Of a DNA stretch of 64,000 nt, positions 9,281-21,179 are shown in pieces. Location: contig NC_087381.1 of the NCBI RefSeq assembly GCF_963675165.1, positions 5,271,378 through 5,335,377 of the forward strand, written 5' to 3'. The notes beneath the pieces were generated by a model. It saw nothing but the letters and a program-made list of their open reading frames with translations. It did no database searches and was not told the DNA's origin. Numbering within the stretch: the first letter of the stretch is position 1; every line of letters begins with the position of its first letter. Both the position numbers and the translations under genes were made by a program. The DNA is from Halichondria panicea. Its lineage: Eukaryota; Porifera; Demospongiae; Suberitida; Halichondriidae.

Positions 9281-12039
9281 TTACTGCTCGGAAAACAAAA
9301 AATCAACAACAATTTTATATTCATTTTTGCTTTGCTTGTCTCGAGCGCACACTTGTATTTCAGTGTGAGTGACATCGAAAACTACCTCGATGTCCCTATC
9401 TCGACCATAACCAGCGATATTGATATCCATTTTGGCTAGTTCAGTGACACCACGATCAGTTGTGAACCAAACGTTCGTATGTGGAGCACTGTAGAAAGTT
9501 AACCTGCTTACTCTCTGTGAGCTTCGCACTGGAGAATAGTTAGCAACGAAAACTTCATTTGTGCAAATGCTTTCGTTTCTTTCAATGAAGGTTGAAAAAA
9601 TGTGCTTACACCACTTTCTAGAACAGTCATTTTCATCATCCACGCAGTACTCTATTGGATGTTTATTCTCGTCAAATGGTATTCTACATGCAATACCGTA
9701 CGTAGCGTCAGCTTTACGTTGCTGTATTACGCTAGGATCATACCGAAATGCTAGAGCACCTCTTACTATGGCTAACTTTGGCTCCGGTGGATAACTATAT
9801 CGAATTTTTTTCTCTCCTTTACAGAAGTCCCGATTGATAGCTGCTTCAAGTTCATTTCTCAAATATTGGCACTCACCAAATCCTCCTACCCAAAATATTG
9901 TGTCGATTTTAGAAGCCAAATTATTTGTATGAATGTGGTCACAAATCAATTTACCAATTTTATCAATTGTCGGTTGAAAAAACTCTGTCATTTTTGCATG
10001 GGACAATCTCATCTGCGTTCCCTCATCTTCAATCGTCACATTTTTTACAGATTTTCCTTCCATCAGTTGACTAAAGCTTCGTGCAAAATTAGGACAAAAT
10101 TCCACAACAAAGCTGTCTTCTTCAATTTCAGCACTGCCAAAATACATTTTCTGATCTTCAAAGATGGTGTACACAATTTTGTTTATCTCCGACTTCCGCC
10201 TTGATCTTTCCACAACATCAGAAACACTGAAATATTGAACAAAGCCAGGATCATCAACAAAATGACTTAAAAAGTCCCGAAATCTTTCATTGATGGTTGT
10301 TCCGCCGCTCATGTTACCTGCTGAAGGTGCTAATTCGTGTACGTGGCCGCCGATAATTCCATGAGTAGCAATATCCACAGTGCCACCACCGCAATCAACA
10401 ATGAGGTAGTTTTTGACATCATTTCCACCAGGAGAGATATCAATCATTTTTTTGCACCAGATTGCTGCAGATTCGGGCTCCAGAGCAAGCGATAGTTTTT
10501 CAGGATTTAATTCTTCCTTTGGTGGAGGTTGTACTCGTCCTGTTGCCTCTTCCAGATTACCCATCGTCACGTGAGGATCACAAAAGCCAGCCTGTAAATT
10601 AATACTCATTATAATTAGTTAGTTAAGTCAGTTACTAATAAATTAATAGTAGGCCCTATATGCTTTTCATAAAAAATAAATTATAGACAAAATTAAGACT
10701 AGACATAAACACAGCTATAGGCCTGTGCCACATATTCCAGAATAATTTTTTGAGTAATATAGGCGGTCTTTTTTGAATAATAGGCACTGTGAAAATAGTT
10801 TAATTGAGTTGCACATCAAGCACATCAAGTGCAATGGCTCAGAACACGCCCATATTTACATGGCAGTAAATCTAATTTGATATGATTGTTAGTCCACAAT
10901 GTTAATTGAAACCACATTTTTGTGTCATTTCGCTGCTGAAATTAAAAAGTAATGACTTAGGCTGATGAAGTTGAATAATAGGCTGATCAAGTGAGAATGA
11001 ATAATAGTGATGAATATTTAGCACAGGCGTAAACACAGCACACAACTGACACAAGACACATAAATTATACTATATGCAGCGTTGTTTTGCTGATCCATAA
11101 TATTCACCTTCAGCCATTTGTTTGCCATGTGAATAATTATGGTTATGCAAAACTTAATGTAATGATATTTACCATGCAAAAATGGACATTGATGCATGCC
11201 AATTATTCTTAGACACCTAGCTATTTATGCTAAAATTATTCCGAGCATAATTTATCAGTATAAGCTATAATTATTAGTATAATGCGAGTGTGGATATTTT
11301 ACCATGTATCCAGCCTCCCGCATCATTCTCTTTCCTCTTGCTTTCCAGATGGCAGGAACAGTGATAACCCAGTCGATGTCTGGAGCTTTTAGAGGGCTGT
11401 TGTAAAGCCTAGAGTCCCGAAACTCTTTGAGAGTTTTTTCCTTTAGGTAGTATAGAATGTGCGCAATTACATCGATGAGGAAGTACTGTTTTCCATTCAT
11501 TGCTTGAATCTTGTGGTTCCTATCCACATTCTAGAATGTTGTGTGTGTGTGTGTGTGTGTGCATGTCATCATCATGATTGATAACTGTATAATCAGGAGC
11601 TTTCCTTTGCTATTTTACCTCACATAACAATATTATTATACCTTGCATGCATGCTGAGACTTACTTCCGTTCTTTGGACTTCTTTCTTAACATGTTCAAA
11701 GAAGGTATAACCTGGTATCTCTGTTTTCGGAAGTTTTGCATATTGATCTCTAGCTTTTTTTCCGAAGGATTTCATTTTTCCAGAATTATCAAAAAGAATA
11801 CAAGAAGGAACTCGCTTTCGGTCTTCATTATCAAGTTTCAGTAGCGATGGCTTCAATGCAGAAATGTTGGGGTGCGTCTTAATTTCAAGTAGACTCGATA
11901 CAGAACAATGCGTTGTTCCAAAATCAATGGCGACAATTGAGTTTGGAGTCGAGCGAAAAGATTCCAAAGTTTTAGTTACTCGAGTTGCTTTGTGGCAACC
12001 GTTGTCGTCACATACGATTCTCTCTGACTTAGTAGCCAT
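9281..12039 (-). CDS. HSPA12-like: HSPA12-like Hsp70-family ATPase, three exons, 637 aa
   Basis: Exons on the minus strand are 12039-11665, 11530-11303 and 10591-9281. All introns are GT/AG, both junctions are phase 0 and the joined frame is open for 637 residues, close to vertebrate HSPA12A/B (about 675-690). Exon 1 has the phosphate-1 loop IVAIDFGTTHCSVS (about residues 36-49). Exon 2 has the DWVITVPAIW motif. Exon 3 has phosphate-2 LIVDCGGGTVDIA and the adenosine motif FWVGGFGECQYLR. There is no substrate-binding lid and no EEVD tail, as usual for this atypical Hsp70 branch. Known members are cytosolic ATP-binding proteins; their clients are poorly defined and the family is greatly expanded in some marine invertebrates. 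The start ATG at 12039 is the first Met in frame. Intron 1 contains a CA/GT microsatellite (about 11538-11562) and intron 2 is 711 bp with no visible exon. Two decayed copies lie just downstream. Family assignment is strong; cellular role is unknown. Confidence 0.9.
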
Positions 12040-12735
12040 AATTATATATATATACTACCATGCATGCAAGTACATGTATAATTATACCGATCACAATTTA
12101 CTATAGATCTAGTAAACTGCATGCAGGCATGCTTTTAAGGATCTCTATAAAATTAATTTTATGACCTTAGTTAAGATCAGGTGAGTTGGCTACGTGTACT
12201 GCATGATGTAGCCTCGATTCCAGGCCGATGTTTAATGCGGCCTGGAATCGAGGCTACATCCGATGAGCATTACATTATAGTCTTGCATGCAAGATTCTAA
12301 ATCTCTGAGAGCACATGCAGTCGTGGCTGTTGATCAGTGTAATAGTTTTATCTTCAGTCTCTTTGTGAAATGGCATCCACTGATTATAGGTGAGCTCTAA
12401 GTATAATTTACCAAACATGCATGCATGCATGCCATAGTAGGTGTATATAGCTAAATAAATTGTGTTTGATGCATTAAACTTTATATCTATAGTCTATAAT
12501 AATTATATATGCATTATACTGAATTATGGGTTACCCTGTGTGCGCACAGGAATAGAGTTGCTCGCTTGGTGTAACGATAAATCCGACAAAAAAATATAGA
12601 CATATCTATAGAGCTATATATATATACATGCATACAATGCAGAACCCGGTCAAGATTCTATAACTAATTATGTTCTATGTAGTAACCTCGACCCTCAATT
12701 AGACTAGCTAGGCCGACAGAAAAATGCTTGGTCAA
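12040..12735. other. Upstream region of the HSPA12-like gene
   Basis: No exon is seen. GCATGC tracts are at 12057-12065 and 12417-12432. A TAGCCTCG hairpin is at 12211-12257 (listed separately). Promoter elements could not be assigned with confidence. Confidence 0.4.
12210..12257. mobile_element. TAGCCTCG-family hairpin, 47 bp
   Basis: It starts TAGCCTCGATTCCAGGCCG and ends with the exact complement CGGCCTGGAATCGAGGCTA around a short loop. The flanks (GCATGATG and CATCCGATG) are only partly alike, so the target duplication is degraded or absent. Confidence 0.7.
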
Positions 12736-12737
12736 TT

Positions 12738-12955
12738 ACATGTATACCGTATAACGGGTAATTTTCAGGGGACAAAATATTTGTGATTCAGCAATATTGA
12801 GACATTTTGTGGGTAATATTTTCGTGGTTGCTGCTTGCACTACAGGTAAAGGTAGGCAAGGTCGCTTCATTCGTGGGTAAAATATTCGTGGTCAGACCTT
12901 CAACCACGAAAACCACGAATATTTTGCCCCACGGAAATTACCCGCTATATAAGGC
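12738..12955. mobile_element. Palindromic element, CCGTATAGCGGGTA family
   Basis: The left end ACCGTATAACGGGTAATTTTC is matched by the right end GGAAATTACCCGCTATATAA. The interior has repeated AATATTCGTGG in both orientations. Relatives are at about 100-350, 36681-36900 and 61677-61860. No ORF. Confidence 0.7.
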
Positions 12956-13189
12956 ACTTTCTAACTTACTGAGCCAGGAATTTGTTGGCTGATAATAACC
13001 GTATATATACGCCTATACAACCAATCGTGAATATGAATTATGGGCTGTTAGAGGTGAGCTGGATTATAGGTTCATGTGACCCATACCGTCCCTCATGAAA
13101 ATACGTATTATATATGACTCTATATAATACGCCCATGTATGCACCCAGAAATCAGTGAAGAGTTTGAGCCTACTCAATAGCTAAATTAT

Positions 13190-13500
13190 GCCTCGAGGCG
13201 TAGCTGCACGAGGGATACTGTAAAACTGACTGTGCATGCATGTATGTGCATGCATGCATGTGTGTGTCTGTCAATTCCAGCTGTATAGTTATAATTGCTC
13301 AACGGTTGCAAATATGACAAAATCTATAACAGCTTCTACATAGTATTATAGGCTTCTGGCCATGTTTTCTTGGATTTTGATTCATGGATTTGTAAACTAA
13401 ACTCCTTTCTTGAGTTTTGGCTAGTTTGACTCACATCGAATGCTGTTGCAGTCGCATTATTTGTTCGCACAAACTTTCTATCCAACTTATGAGTTTGTAC
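13190..13500 (+). repeat. Interspersed repeat family with CCTCG...CGAGG head and GT-rich tract
   Basis: It begins CCTCGAGGCGTAGCTGCACGAGG, then a TGTG/TCTG tract, then GCTCAACGGTTGCAA and a block with TTATAGGCTTCTGGCCATG. Relatives occur at 21095-21560, 22518-22990 and 24690-25030 (plus) and 55065-55450 (minus). No coding sequence. Confidence 0.6.
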
Positions 13501-13502
13501 TA

Positions 13503-13875
13503 AGGCCACTGTTATTTGCATACTTGTTTCAGATCAATCTCCCCTCCCCGGTTTTTCTCACCTCCTCAATTAAGTCATTATTGCTGATGTCAGCCATTAT
13601 TTGAGGTCAAAGTCCTTTTTTGGCCGACATTGCATTATTTTACCATGTGCCATGTTGCAAGTTGCATTGTGCACCAAAAATCCAGTGCGTAAAAAAATTT
13701 AACTATTTTTATATAATTATTGTTCAGACTCCATCCTCTTGTGTATTTTCGTCAGTTAAAAAAACAGGATATGACGTCATCAAATAATGGGATAATGGGT
13801 AATGAAAGCCTCCCTCCCTCATCGGGGTCGAGCTAGTATTCTCATCTGAAACAAGTATGCAACTAACAGTGGCCT
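13503..13875. mobile_element. TIR element with AGGCCACTG ends
   Basis: The left end AGGCCACTGTTATTTGCATA is matched by the right end TATGCAACTAACAGTGGCCT, about 30 bp of inverted repeat in all. The interior matches the reverse complement of 20480-20706. No transposase ORF. Confidence 0.75.
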
Positions 13876-14303
13876 AAACTGTAAAGTGCTAGCTGTTTGT
13901 TAGCTATAGTATACAAGAGTCAGAAAAGAGCTGCAAGCCTGCAATTAAAGATGCATGCATGTATACATACACTGCCATGCATGCAGCAGCCCTTGTGAAC
14001 TTGGACTCATTGCAGATCAACCATCTTCTTTATTGCCGAGCGGGAAGTGAGGCGAATAATCGTGCTACCTGATTCTGGCCCACGTGGATATATATATAAA
14101 TATGTCTGTAACGGATGTGGGTTGGGCTCCCCCGGGGGCGCTATAAGGCAATAAAGAAACAAACGATGCACTTGCCTAGATGCATAGGCGTGGCCACCTC
14201 GTACTGCAACTCTGCAAGCCAGTGCAACTTTCTCTTGCTCAGATCACATGCATATAGGCTAGCTGTCTCTATATATAGCTGTCTGCATGTGCATCAAACA
14301 CAA
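13876..14303. other. No gene seen
   Basis: AT-rich sequence with GCATGC tracts. No exon or repeat boundary was recognised. Confidence 0.35.
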
Positions 14304-14312
14304 GGAAGGGAC

Positions 14313-15396
14313 TATAGCCTCGATCCCAGGCCGAGTTTTCGCTTTTATAACGGTTAAGCGAACCTGGTACTAGTTGTCTGCGCATGCGTCAAATATTCTT
14401 TGTATTTGTGGTCGGCAAAATATTTAATAAGTAAATAATCGAAATTTGTACACAGAACAGAAACTGCACAGAGTGAGTACACAAAAGATGCACATACGGA
14501 GCTGCTTCACAAGGGCCTGGGGAGTTACCAGTTGTGCTGCAGCACGATTACAGTGACCTATGCAGGGCAACTTCAGGATGATTGAATGCCTTCAAATTAA
14601 GTTTCAAAAAGATTTAGCAGGCTGCTGGACTTCTCTGATTCTATAGGCCCCAACTCGTAACTCAGTTAAATTTTTCTTGAGAAAACGTAGATTCTCTTGA
14701 TGCCTCTAAGCTACCCAACAACGCTCGGACGAGCAGGTCATACTCCAGTCCTGTGAGTATAGGATAATATTATCCAAAGACGGTTAAACCCTTACCTCAA
14801 ACTGATAGCCAAGAGGAGCACTGTTGCCTGGGATAGTTGGATATTAGCCATTGCTCCTGTACAGAGAAGTAGACATTCTAAATACGTGTAGATTAAATTT
14901 CTCGTAGTTATAGTGTCATTGTCGACGAGCTGATGATGGCAGCAAGCACCAAGTTCTCTAGCTCACACTCTTCACTTATCCACCATATTAATGATGAAAC
15001 TATAGTAGTCTACCTATATAGATCTTGCCAAACATGAACAAGACTTGATAGCATATAGGGCCCACACAAAAATATCTAACCTTAACAAGCTTGACAAAGC
15101 TTTATACCTCTTCCCTTGTTATTCAGTCTTCAGAATAATGTTTTCTAAGCTTCAGAGAAGAGAGAAGCTTCAGCTAAGAGCCATTCCAAACTAGTTTCCA
15201 AACTTCCAATAGTGATAAAATGGGAACTGACTTCTAGTACACGATAGTACACGAATATAAATGTCACGAAAGTGAACGAGAATATCCATTTGTCAGAATC
15301 TGACGAACGACTGACGCATGCGCAGACAACTAGTACCAGGCCTAGTTGTTCGCCTAACCATTATAAAAGCGAAAACTCGGCCTGGGATCGAGGCTA
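14313..15396. mobile_element. TAGCCTCG-family TIR element, 1.08 kb
   Basis: About 90-bp inverted ends, TAGCCTCGATCCCAGGCCGA at the left and its complement at 15377-15396, continuing through CTAGTTGTCTGCGCATGCG. The flanks GGAAGGGAC and GGGAGGGAC agree at 8 of 9 positions, consistent with a 9-bp target duplication. It is the longest copy in the window. Its interior has no long ORF and no recognisable transposase. Confidence 0.8.
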
Positions 15397-16340
15397 GGGA
15401 GGGACAGAAGAGCAAGAGCTAGGCGACAGCAGGCAGATCAGCATGCAGAGGTCAGCTCATATTATATTAGAGGTATCACAAAGTAGATCTATACTGAAAC
15501 AGTGTCATGACGTTTTTATTTTAGCTACTGCAGAGAGAAAGTAAAAGTACAATGACAGTTTATAATAATTATATTTTATAAGCTCACAACAACGTGGATC
15601 TGATACTAGACCTAACACTATACACATCACAGTTCCAACAGGACAAGTCGACTGCATGTCTGATCCGACAGTTATTTTCTCTACTTTTCATTTAGCTATT
15701 ATTATCAAACATAAAACAAAATCAGAGCTTCCCGCGAGGCGCCTGCGCAGGGGCGGATCCAGGGGGTGGTTTTGAGGGGCTAAATTCCCCCCTTTTGAAA
15801 AAACTACCTATATATGTATTGCTAGTCTGAGGTTACAAAATTTTCCACCATGCAACCTTGTACTTATGGCATGCATCTGTAGACTCACTGACTTAAGAGA
15901 TGCTATAGACAACAGCCAGGTCTAACTACTAAGAGTTGCAGCCCTATCTAGCATTCGTTCTGCTGCAGAAAATCATGCAGCACCAATCAGATTGCAGACT
16001 GCTTACATAATGCATTTAGCACCAATCAGATTGTATAGCCCTTACGTAATGCATTTATTGGCTTCCCAGCTCCTCCCTTCTATGCAGCAAGCTGAGCTCT
16101 GTGGTTAGAGGCCCGGCTAATATTAATGATATTCATAGTTAGTACGGGATGCAGTAGAACGAATGGTAGAACTGTCCCCCTATTTTTGGGAACATGATAG
16201 GTGTCACGCCCACATGATATTTGTGTTGACTCAGCAGGTATTTTTATGCACTGTCAGCGCTATTTTACTGTGCTTTCTTGTGGAGTCTCTCCAAGAGGCA
16301 TTTTCTACTAGTCTATCAATCTTAGTATCTACTATAAGTG
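15397..16340. other. No gene; fragments of repeats
   Basis: At 15750-15770 GGGGCGGATCCAGG is a half-end of the element type seen complete at 25493-26660. At 15978-16050 a 38-bp unit (GCACCAATCAGATTG...) is present twice. No exon was recognised. Confidence 0.4.
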
Positions 16341-16342
16341 TT

Positions 16343-16592
16343 AGGCCACTCCAAGTGACACTCTGGTTTCTGGTCCTGAAGTTTTTCTAATTGCATGCGG
16401 GCGGGCGGCTTTTCTCATTATGTCAATATCAATTTCACCTCATTATTTTGCAAATAAATATCATTATCACACTATTTTGTACCACGTGGACCATTCTGCG
16501 CATGCGTAGTGAGATAGAAATCCAATAATGAGATAGAATAAAATCTGATGCGGGCGGTGGACCAGAAACCAGAGTATCACTTGGAGTGGCCT
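16343..16592. mobile_element. Short TIR element with AGGCCACTCC ends
   Basis: AGGCCACTCCAAGTGACACT continues to GGTTTCTGGTCC and is mirrored at the right end by GGACCAGAAACCAGAG ... CACTTGGAGTGGCCT. It shares its first eight bases with the 13503-13875 element, so both may use the same transposase. Confidence 0.75.
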
Positions 16593-16599
16593 TACATTA

Positions 16600-17225
16600 A
16601 CACAGGAGCCATAGAAAGCGCTAGACTCGCCAGCCAGCCCTTCCTCGGGGTAAGGGACTGGTGGATTGCCTATCTGAGAGTTGTGCCGTTACCTGAATCT
16701 GGTAATGACCAATCAGAGTGCAGTATCAATGTCATGTGACATTCTTACGCCCACAGTATCGCTTAGTTAGTTTCTTTGTGGTACAATGCATGATGGATTG
16801 GCAAGACTGTGCTAGTGCAAGATTAAGCGACCAAGCAGAGCTTATCAATCAAGCTGCAATTGAGACAAATCCTCCAGTGACTTTAGTATGTAGATGATTT
16901 GCACCACTTGTCTTACATTGGAGAAAATCTTTCCAGTCTGAAAGTATGTGGGGATGGAAAGGGCTTGACAGTAGCCTTCTACCAACCAGTTCTCATGGTT
17001 TCTTGGTTTCTCTGCCACAAACTAAGCAAGGGGAGCTTATTTGTAATTGTGTAGCCATTTGCAACCCACGCATATCAGATATTACAAACCACATGGTGAT
17101 GTCATACACGATGTCATGCTAAAATTCCACCAGCACAACTCTCAGATAGGCAATCCACAAGTTCCTTTATACCCCGAGGAAGGGCTGGCTGGAGAGTCTA
17201 AGAAAGCGCAACAAACTCTTACACT
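16600..17225. mobile_element. TIR element with CCAGCCAGCCCTTCC ends
   Basis: The stretch from about 16610 (AGACTCGCCAGCCAGCCCTT ... GATTGCCTATCTGAGAGTTG) is repeated inverted at about 17125-17215. The TIRs are imperfect, about 85 bp. The outer limits are approximate and no target duplication was established. Confidence 0.6.
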
Positions 17226-17585
17226 GTAAGTTTATAGCTCATTTCTTCACAACTATGACAATGGTATTCATTTTCTTATGTCACAGGATATAGCTAGGCA
17301 TTATTTATAACTACTGTGGAGTACTATGATTGTTTGTAGTCTTTTAGCTAGCTAGGAAAGCAAGTTTTGGTGTTGTGCTTCCGTATATTCTCTTCTTTCT
17401 CCGTACACTCACAATTCCTCCGTGAAACTTGATGATAAATTATGACGCGAGGCCACACCTAAATGTGGGCGTTACATCCTGTCATGCTGCAGGAATGCAA
17501 TACGGGAGTAACTCATTAGCAAAAAGGTCAACTTATGTCGTACCTCCTCTGCTTGCGCTATGTTTGCAACTGCATGCTAGATCCA
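17226..17585. other. No gene seen
   Basis: A relic AT-rich stretch. The sequence CTAGATC-AGAGGAGG just before the next element recurs near 18420 and 19855 and marks a favoured insertion neighbourhood. Confidence 0.35.
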
Positions 17586-17594
17586 GAGGAGGTC

Positions 17595-18143
17595 TAGCCT
17601 CGAGACCAGGCCAATTAAAATACGGCCTGGTCTCTATTGCATGCGTGATAGTGCACATGCGCTAACTGAGTCTCCCAGAATATGGGTAACTTGTATACTT
17701 TATAGTAAACCTTTGTAAAATTATACCGTAAACTGGTTTGTTTACTAGTTTCTTTCCGTATTAATTTTAACAAATACTTGTCTCCTGTGAAGTTGTGGCT
17801 TATGCTCTCTATTGCGTTGTCGAGAAGGCTTGCTAGCTAGCTGTGGCCCTCTATGGTGTTGTCGAGAAGGCTTGCATCTAGTCTGAAGCCAGCAGAAGCT
17901 CTCATTTGTACAGAAACCAAGTTCAAACTGAACATCACACGACCATCCAACCATTATAGAGGTAGATGAGAGCCTCTTCTGCCTTCTCGACAATACCATA
18001 GAGGGCCACAGCTAGCTATAGCTAGGCTACAAAGCTTCATATACATAGTAGATAGTACATGGGCGTGTATGGACCACGCCTATGATTAATTACACATGCA
18101 ATATATACCAGGCCGTATTTTAATCGGCCTGGATTCGAGGCTA
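17595..18143. mobile_element. TAGCCTCG-family TIR element with exact 9-bp duplication
   Basis: The left end TAGCCTCGAGACCAGGCC continues AATTAAAATACGGCCTGG; the right end CCAGGCCGTATTTTAATCGG is followed by TTCGAGGCTA. GAGGAGGTC stands directly on each side (17586-17594 and 18144-18152). Inside, a second inverted pair (TGTCGAGAAGGCTTGC near 17815-17872 against TCTCGACAATACCATAGAGG near 17985-18006) shows a nested palindrome. Confidence 0.9.
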
Positions 18144-18152
18144 GAGGAGGTC

Positions 18153-18411
18153 CGACAACCGTGCGCCTAGAATTAATATTTGCTGAATCAGCATTTAATA
18201 AAACTTGCCTTTACAGGAGAGTTAGAGCTCCTATTACTAAAACTAGGCCTAACAATACAAGACAGAGGGCTAAGTCTAACAAGAGTGCAACACCTACCTC
18301 TAAAGGCAAGTTTTATGAAAATGCTGATTCAGCAAACAGACTCTGTGCGCCTAACATTAATGTTTGCCAAACATTACTACTGAATGTTAGGCACACGGTT
18401 GTCGGACTTTC
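18153..18411. mobile_element. TIR element with CCGACAACCGTG ends
   Basis: CGACAACCGTGCGCCTAG at the left is mirrored by TAGGCACACGGTTGTCGG at the right. A second inner inverted pair, CTGAATCAGCATTTAATAAA and TTTTATGAAAATGCTGATTC, forms a long stem. The two short frames here are artefacts of the palindrome. Confidence 0.75.
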
Positions 18412-18427
18412 TCTGTGCTAGATCTAG

Positions 18428-18895
18428 AGGAGGTTGGTCACGATTGTTAATTAATCTTCTATTTGTAACCTCCAATTCCTACAGTAAATGCACAGAAGCC
18501 ATTGAAGGAACCCCAACCCGCTGAGTCAGCACTTTTATCTTATTTTGGCATTCGAGCGTTTATCTGTTTTGTATTACGTCTCCTGTTAGCCTATGAGTCA
18601 TAGTAGTTTAAAACAATCGTTGCTACACCTGCTATATTAATACAGGAGTCAAAGAAACAAGGAAAGTGCAGCAACAACTGGAACTTTGTGACTAATCTTA
18701 GTTTCTGGCTTATTACTTCGAGTATTCACGTTCTAGTATCACTGAGTATCCTACTAGTATAAAAGGCTATGATCGTTTCAGCCTTTTGGCTTAGCTAGGA
18801 TAGCTACTTTCTCTAGCTCTCAAGTTTCCATGGAATTGGAGGTTACAAAGAAAATTAGAAGATTAATTAACAATTAATCGTGACCAACCTCCTCT
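18428..18895. mobile_element. TIR element with AGAGGAGGTTGGTCACG ends
   Basis: AGAGGAGGTTGGTCACGATT ... TAATCTTCTA ... TAACCTCCAATTCC at the left is repeated in inverse order at 18834-18895. The TIRs are about 55 bp with small gaps. No ORF. Confidence 0.75.
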
Positions 18896-19855
18896 GTAGA
18901 CTGGAAACCACGCCCCTTTCTTTAGGGAAAGAGACTGTCCAGGTGACTATAAACGACTCGTCTTCATTGCGTACTGAATTTTGCGGAAGTGGTTCAGGGA
19001 AAAGGGTGTGGTCACCAGTGTTGCGGTTTAGTATACTTTGGCTAGATCTACTGTACTCTAGCAAGCTAGCTAGCTCAGCCACCTACCAAACTTAATTTCA
19101 ATCACAAGTCAACTGCTGCAAAACTATGTCCAAGTCTGGAGCTAGCTGTCACCTGGATGTACCTAGTTCTTGTCCTGTCTGTGGCAATGATACCGCTGTA
19201 ATAGAAACTCAAATGTTGCTTGCAATAGGGCAAAGCAAAGGGACTTTCCATAAACCATTCGGCAGAGAGACAAATATATCTCTGCATCTCTGCTACTTCT
19301 GTCTGTTATTTTTGCAGTGGCCTTGTAGCCAGCCAAGTTGTAGCAACTTTAGAATTGCTTCTGGAGAAGTACTGATAGACAACTTATATCTAGCCTTGAG
19401 ACCAGCCGTTCGTTATCTGAAAGAACGCCTGGTCAAGTTCTAATGTAGCACTCGTTCTATGGTCCAGGAATTTCTTGGACCGGTAATTGCCCGCACAAGG
19501 TCCGCACAAGGTGTATTACCCATGAATATCATTATGATGCTATAAAACGCTGACTCAGCTAGACAAGTTGCACATTAGAACTTGACCAGGCGTTCTTTCA
19601 GATAACGAACGGCTGGTCTCGAGGCTAACTTATATCCAAACAGCTAGCTAAGTAGACTTACTGCAACTGTACAGCTAAAAATATCAATTATAAATAAAAT
19701 TTATGCTTAGTGTGCAACATTGAGGTTTAGATATCTCCCACGCATTCATGCACACACTACATTCCAAGCATTCCGTTGGGACGAGTCGTTGATAGTCACC
19801 TGGCCAGTCTCTTTCCCTAAAGAAAGGGGCGTGGTTTCCAGTCTACCTCCTCTGT
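18893..19855. mobile_element. TIR element carrying a nested element
   Basis: The left arm GTAGACTGGAAACCACGCCC, continuing through TTTCTTTAGGGAAAGAGACT and ACGACTCGTC, is inverted at 19775-19855. The arms are about 75 bp. The element at 19391-19627 is inserted within it, which gives the order of insertion. Confidence 0.75.
19391..19627. mobile_element. TAGCCTTG/TAGCCTCG element with exact 9-bp duplication
   Basis: TAGCCTTGAGACCAGCCGTT ... AACTTCTAATG arms of about 54 bp are inverted at 19574-19627. ACTTATATC flanks both sides exactly (19382-19390 and 19628-19636). Length 237 bp. Confidence 0.9.
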
Positions 19856-19875
19856 AGCTAGATCTAGTCTACTGC

Positions 19876-19932
19876 TAGCCTCGTTCCCAGGCCGATCCGT
19901 CTCCAATTGAACGCTAGGTCGGAACGAGGCTA
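19876..19932. mobile_element. 57-bp TAGCCTCG element with exact 9-bp duplication
   Basis: TAGCCTCGTTCCCAGGCCG at the left; the right end is GGTCGGAACGAGGCTA. GTCTACTGC is present directly on both sides (19867-19875 and 19933-19941). The core CGATCCGTCTCCAATTGAAC is shared with 46143-46225 and 63329-63785. Confidence 0.9.
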
Positions 19933-19941
19933 GTCTACTGC

Positions 19942-20270
19942 ATGCAACATGGAGCACAGATCTCAGACTTTTTCAGCCTAGCCAGTTGCAAGCAAGCTTA
20001 GCAGCCTCACCCCATCTCACTCTCAGTGCAGTAGGCATTGTGATTCTTTCATTAATTTTATAAAGTACGTATATACAATCCTTTTGTTCATGATTAAAAC
20101 GAGTTTTTGTAATAAGCTTTTTCGATTCAGTATTCACTCATTAATATGAAAGTTCAAAGGTCTAATTGTGAGCAAAGTGTAAAAAGCTACAAAATTTCTG
20201 AGGCACTTTTATCACTTCGCCCCTTTCTACTAGCCCCCCCCTTTCATTTTTCCTGTATATGTATACGTAT
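19942..20270. other. No gene seen
   Basis: No coding exon. A C-rich run at 20230-20245 (TAGCCCCCCCC) may be a half-end of a repeat. Confidence 0.35.
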
Positions 20271-20274
20271 GCCC

Positions 20275-20470
20275 AGTATATAGACTCTCGATATACCGGC
20301 CATTTGGTTTGGCACGGATTGCTATAGCTAGATGTTTACTGCACAAAACTCACCTTGAAGTACGGCCACTCTGCTATTCCGTATACTGCACGGCCAGTGC
20401 ATGCTGGCTTCCCCAAACTATAGGTTTTTAACACGTTTAATTCGGCCGGATATGACGTTTTGGGTGTGGT
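20275..20470 (-). mobile_element. Truncated pogo/Tigger-like element
   Basis: AGACTCTCGATATACCGGCC, CAAAACTCACCTTGAAGTAC and GGATATGACGTTTTGGGTGT match, in reverse order, the right part of the complete elements at 25587-26021 and 39339-39764. The other end is missing where an AGGCCACT-type element joins it. Confidence 0.65.
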
Positions 20471-20479
20471 TTAGCAGAT

Positions 20480-20706
20480 AAATGATGACGTCATTTCCTG
20501 TTTTTTTAACTGACAAAAATACACAAAAGGACAGAGTCTGAACAAAATTGTTTGATTTTTTTTACACACTGGCTCTGCAATGTCGGCAAAAAAAAGAACT
20601 TTGACCTCAAAAATGGCTGACATCAGCAATAATGACTTAATTGAGGAGGTGAGCAAAACCCGAGGAGGGAGGTTGAGCTGAAACAAGTATGCAACTAACA
20701 GTGACC
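20480..20706. mobile_element. Half copy of the AGGCCACT-type element
   Basis: It is the reverse complement of most of 13519-13875, ending with CAAGTATGCAACTAACAGTG and ACCTTAG. The opposite terminal repeat was not found. Confidence 0.6.
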
Positions 20707-20710
20707 TTAG

Positions 20711-20960
20711 CTAGTATACCTGCAAATTTACTTAGTATATTCCGTTTTGTCAAGTAATTGTATTTTAGTCAAGCGGTTTGCGCACGCGCACTATAGTATC
20801 TAAATGAGTTAGACACAGTTTTGTCGGTGTCCATGTGATTTAGAAGCCCTCAGCCACTTGTAGTACCCTCGCTACGTTCGAGATACTAAATCAGTGCCTT
20901 TGGGCTTCTAAATCCCATGGACATGCACCTCCAAAACAGTGTCTAACTATTATTTATGTG
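20711..20960. mobile_element. Repeat with AGTATACCTGCAAATTTAC head
   Basis: AGTATACCTGCAAATTTACT ... TAAATGAGTTAGACACTGTT ... CAGTGTCTAACTATTATTTA. A shorter version is at 44228-44350. The interior here holds an extra stem (GATTTAGAAGCCC against GGGCTTCTAAATC). Confidence 0.6.
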
Positions 20961-21094
20961 TATACATTCCCTCCACGTTGAAGGAGCTCCAGCATACACT
21001 GGAACATCATAGCTTAATTAATGGAAACAAAAGTCTATCTGAAGCATGGCTTGATGAATCATCTTCAAGGATAGAAGCTATATATAATTATGCC

Positions 21095-21129
21095 TCGGTG
21101 CATGCGCATGCGCACGCGAGGTATATACG

Positions 21130-21179
<50 letters not shown>
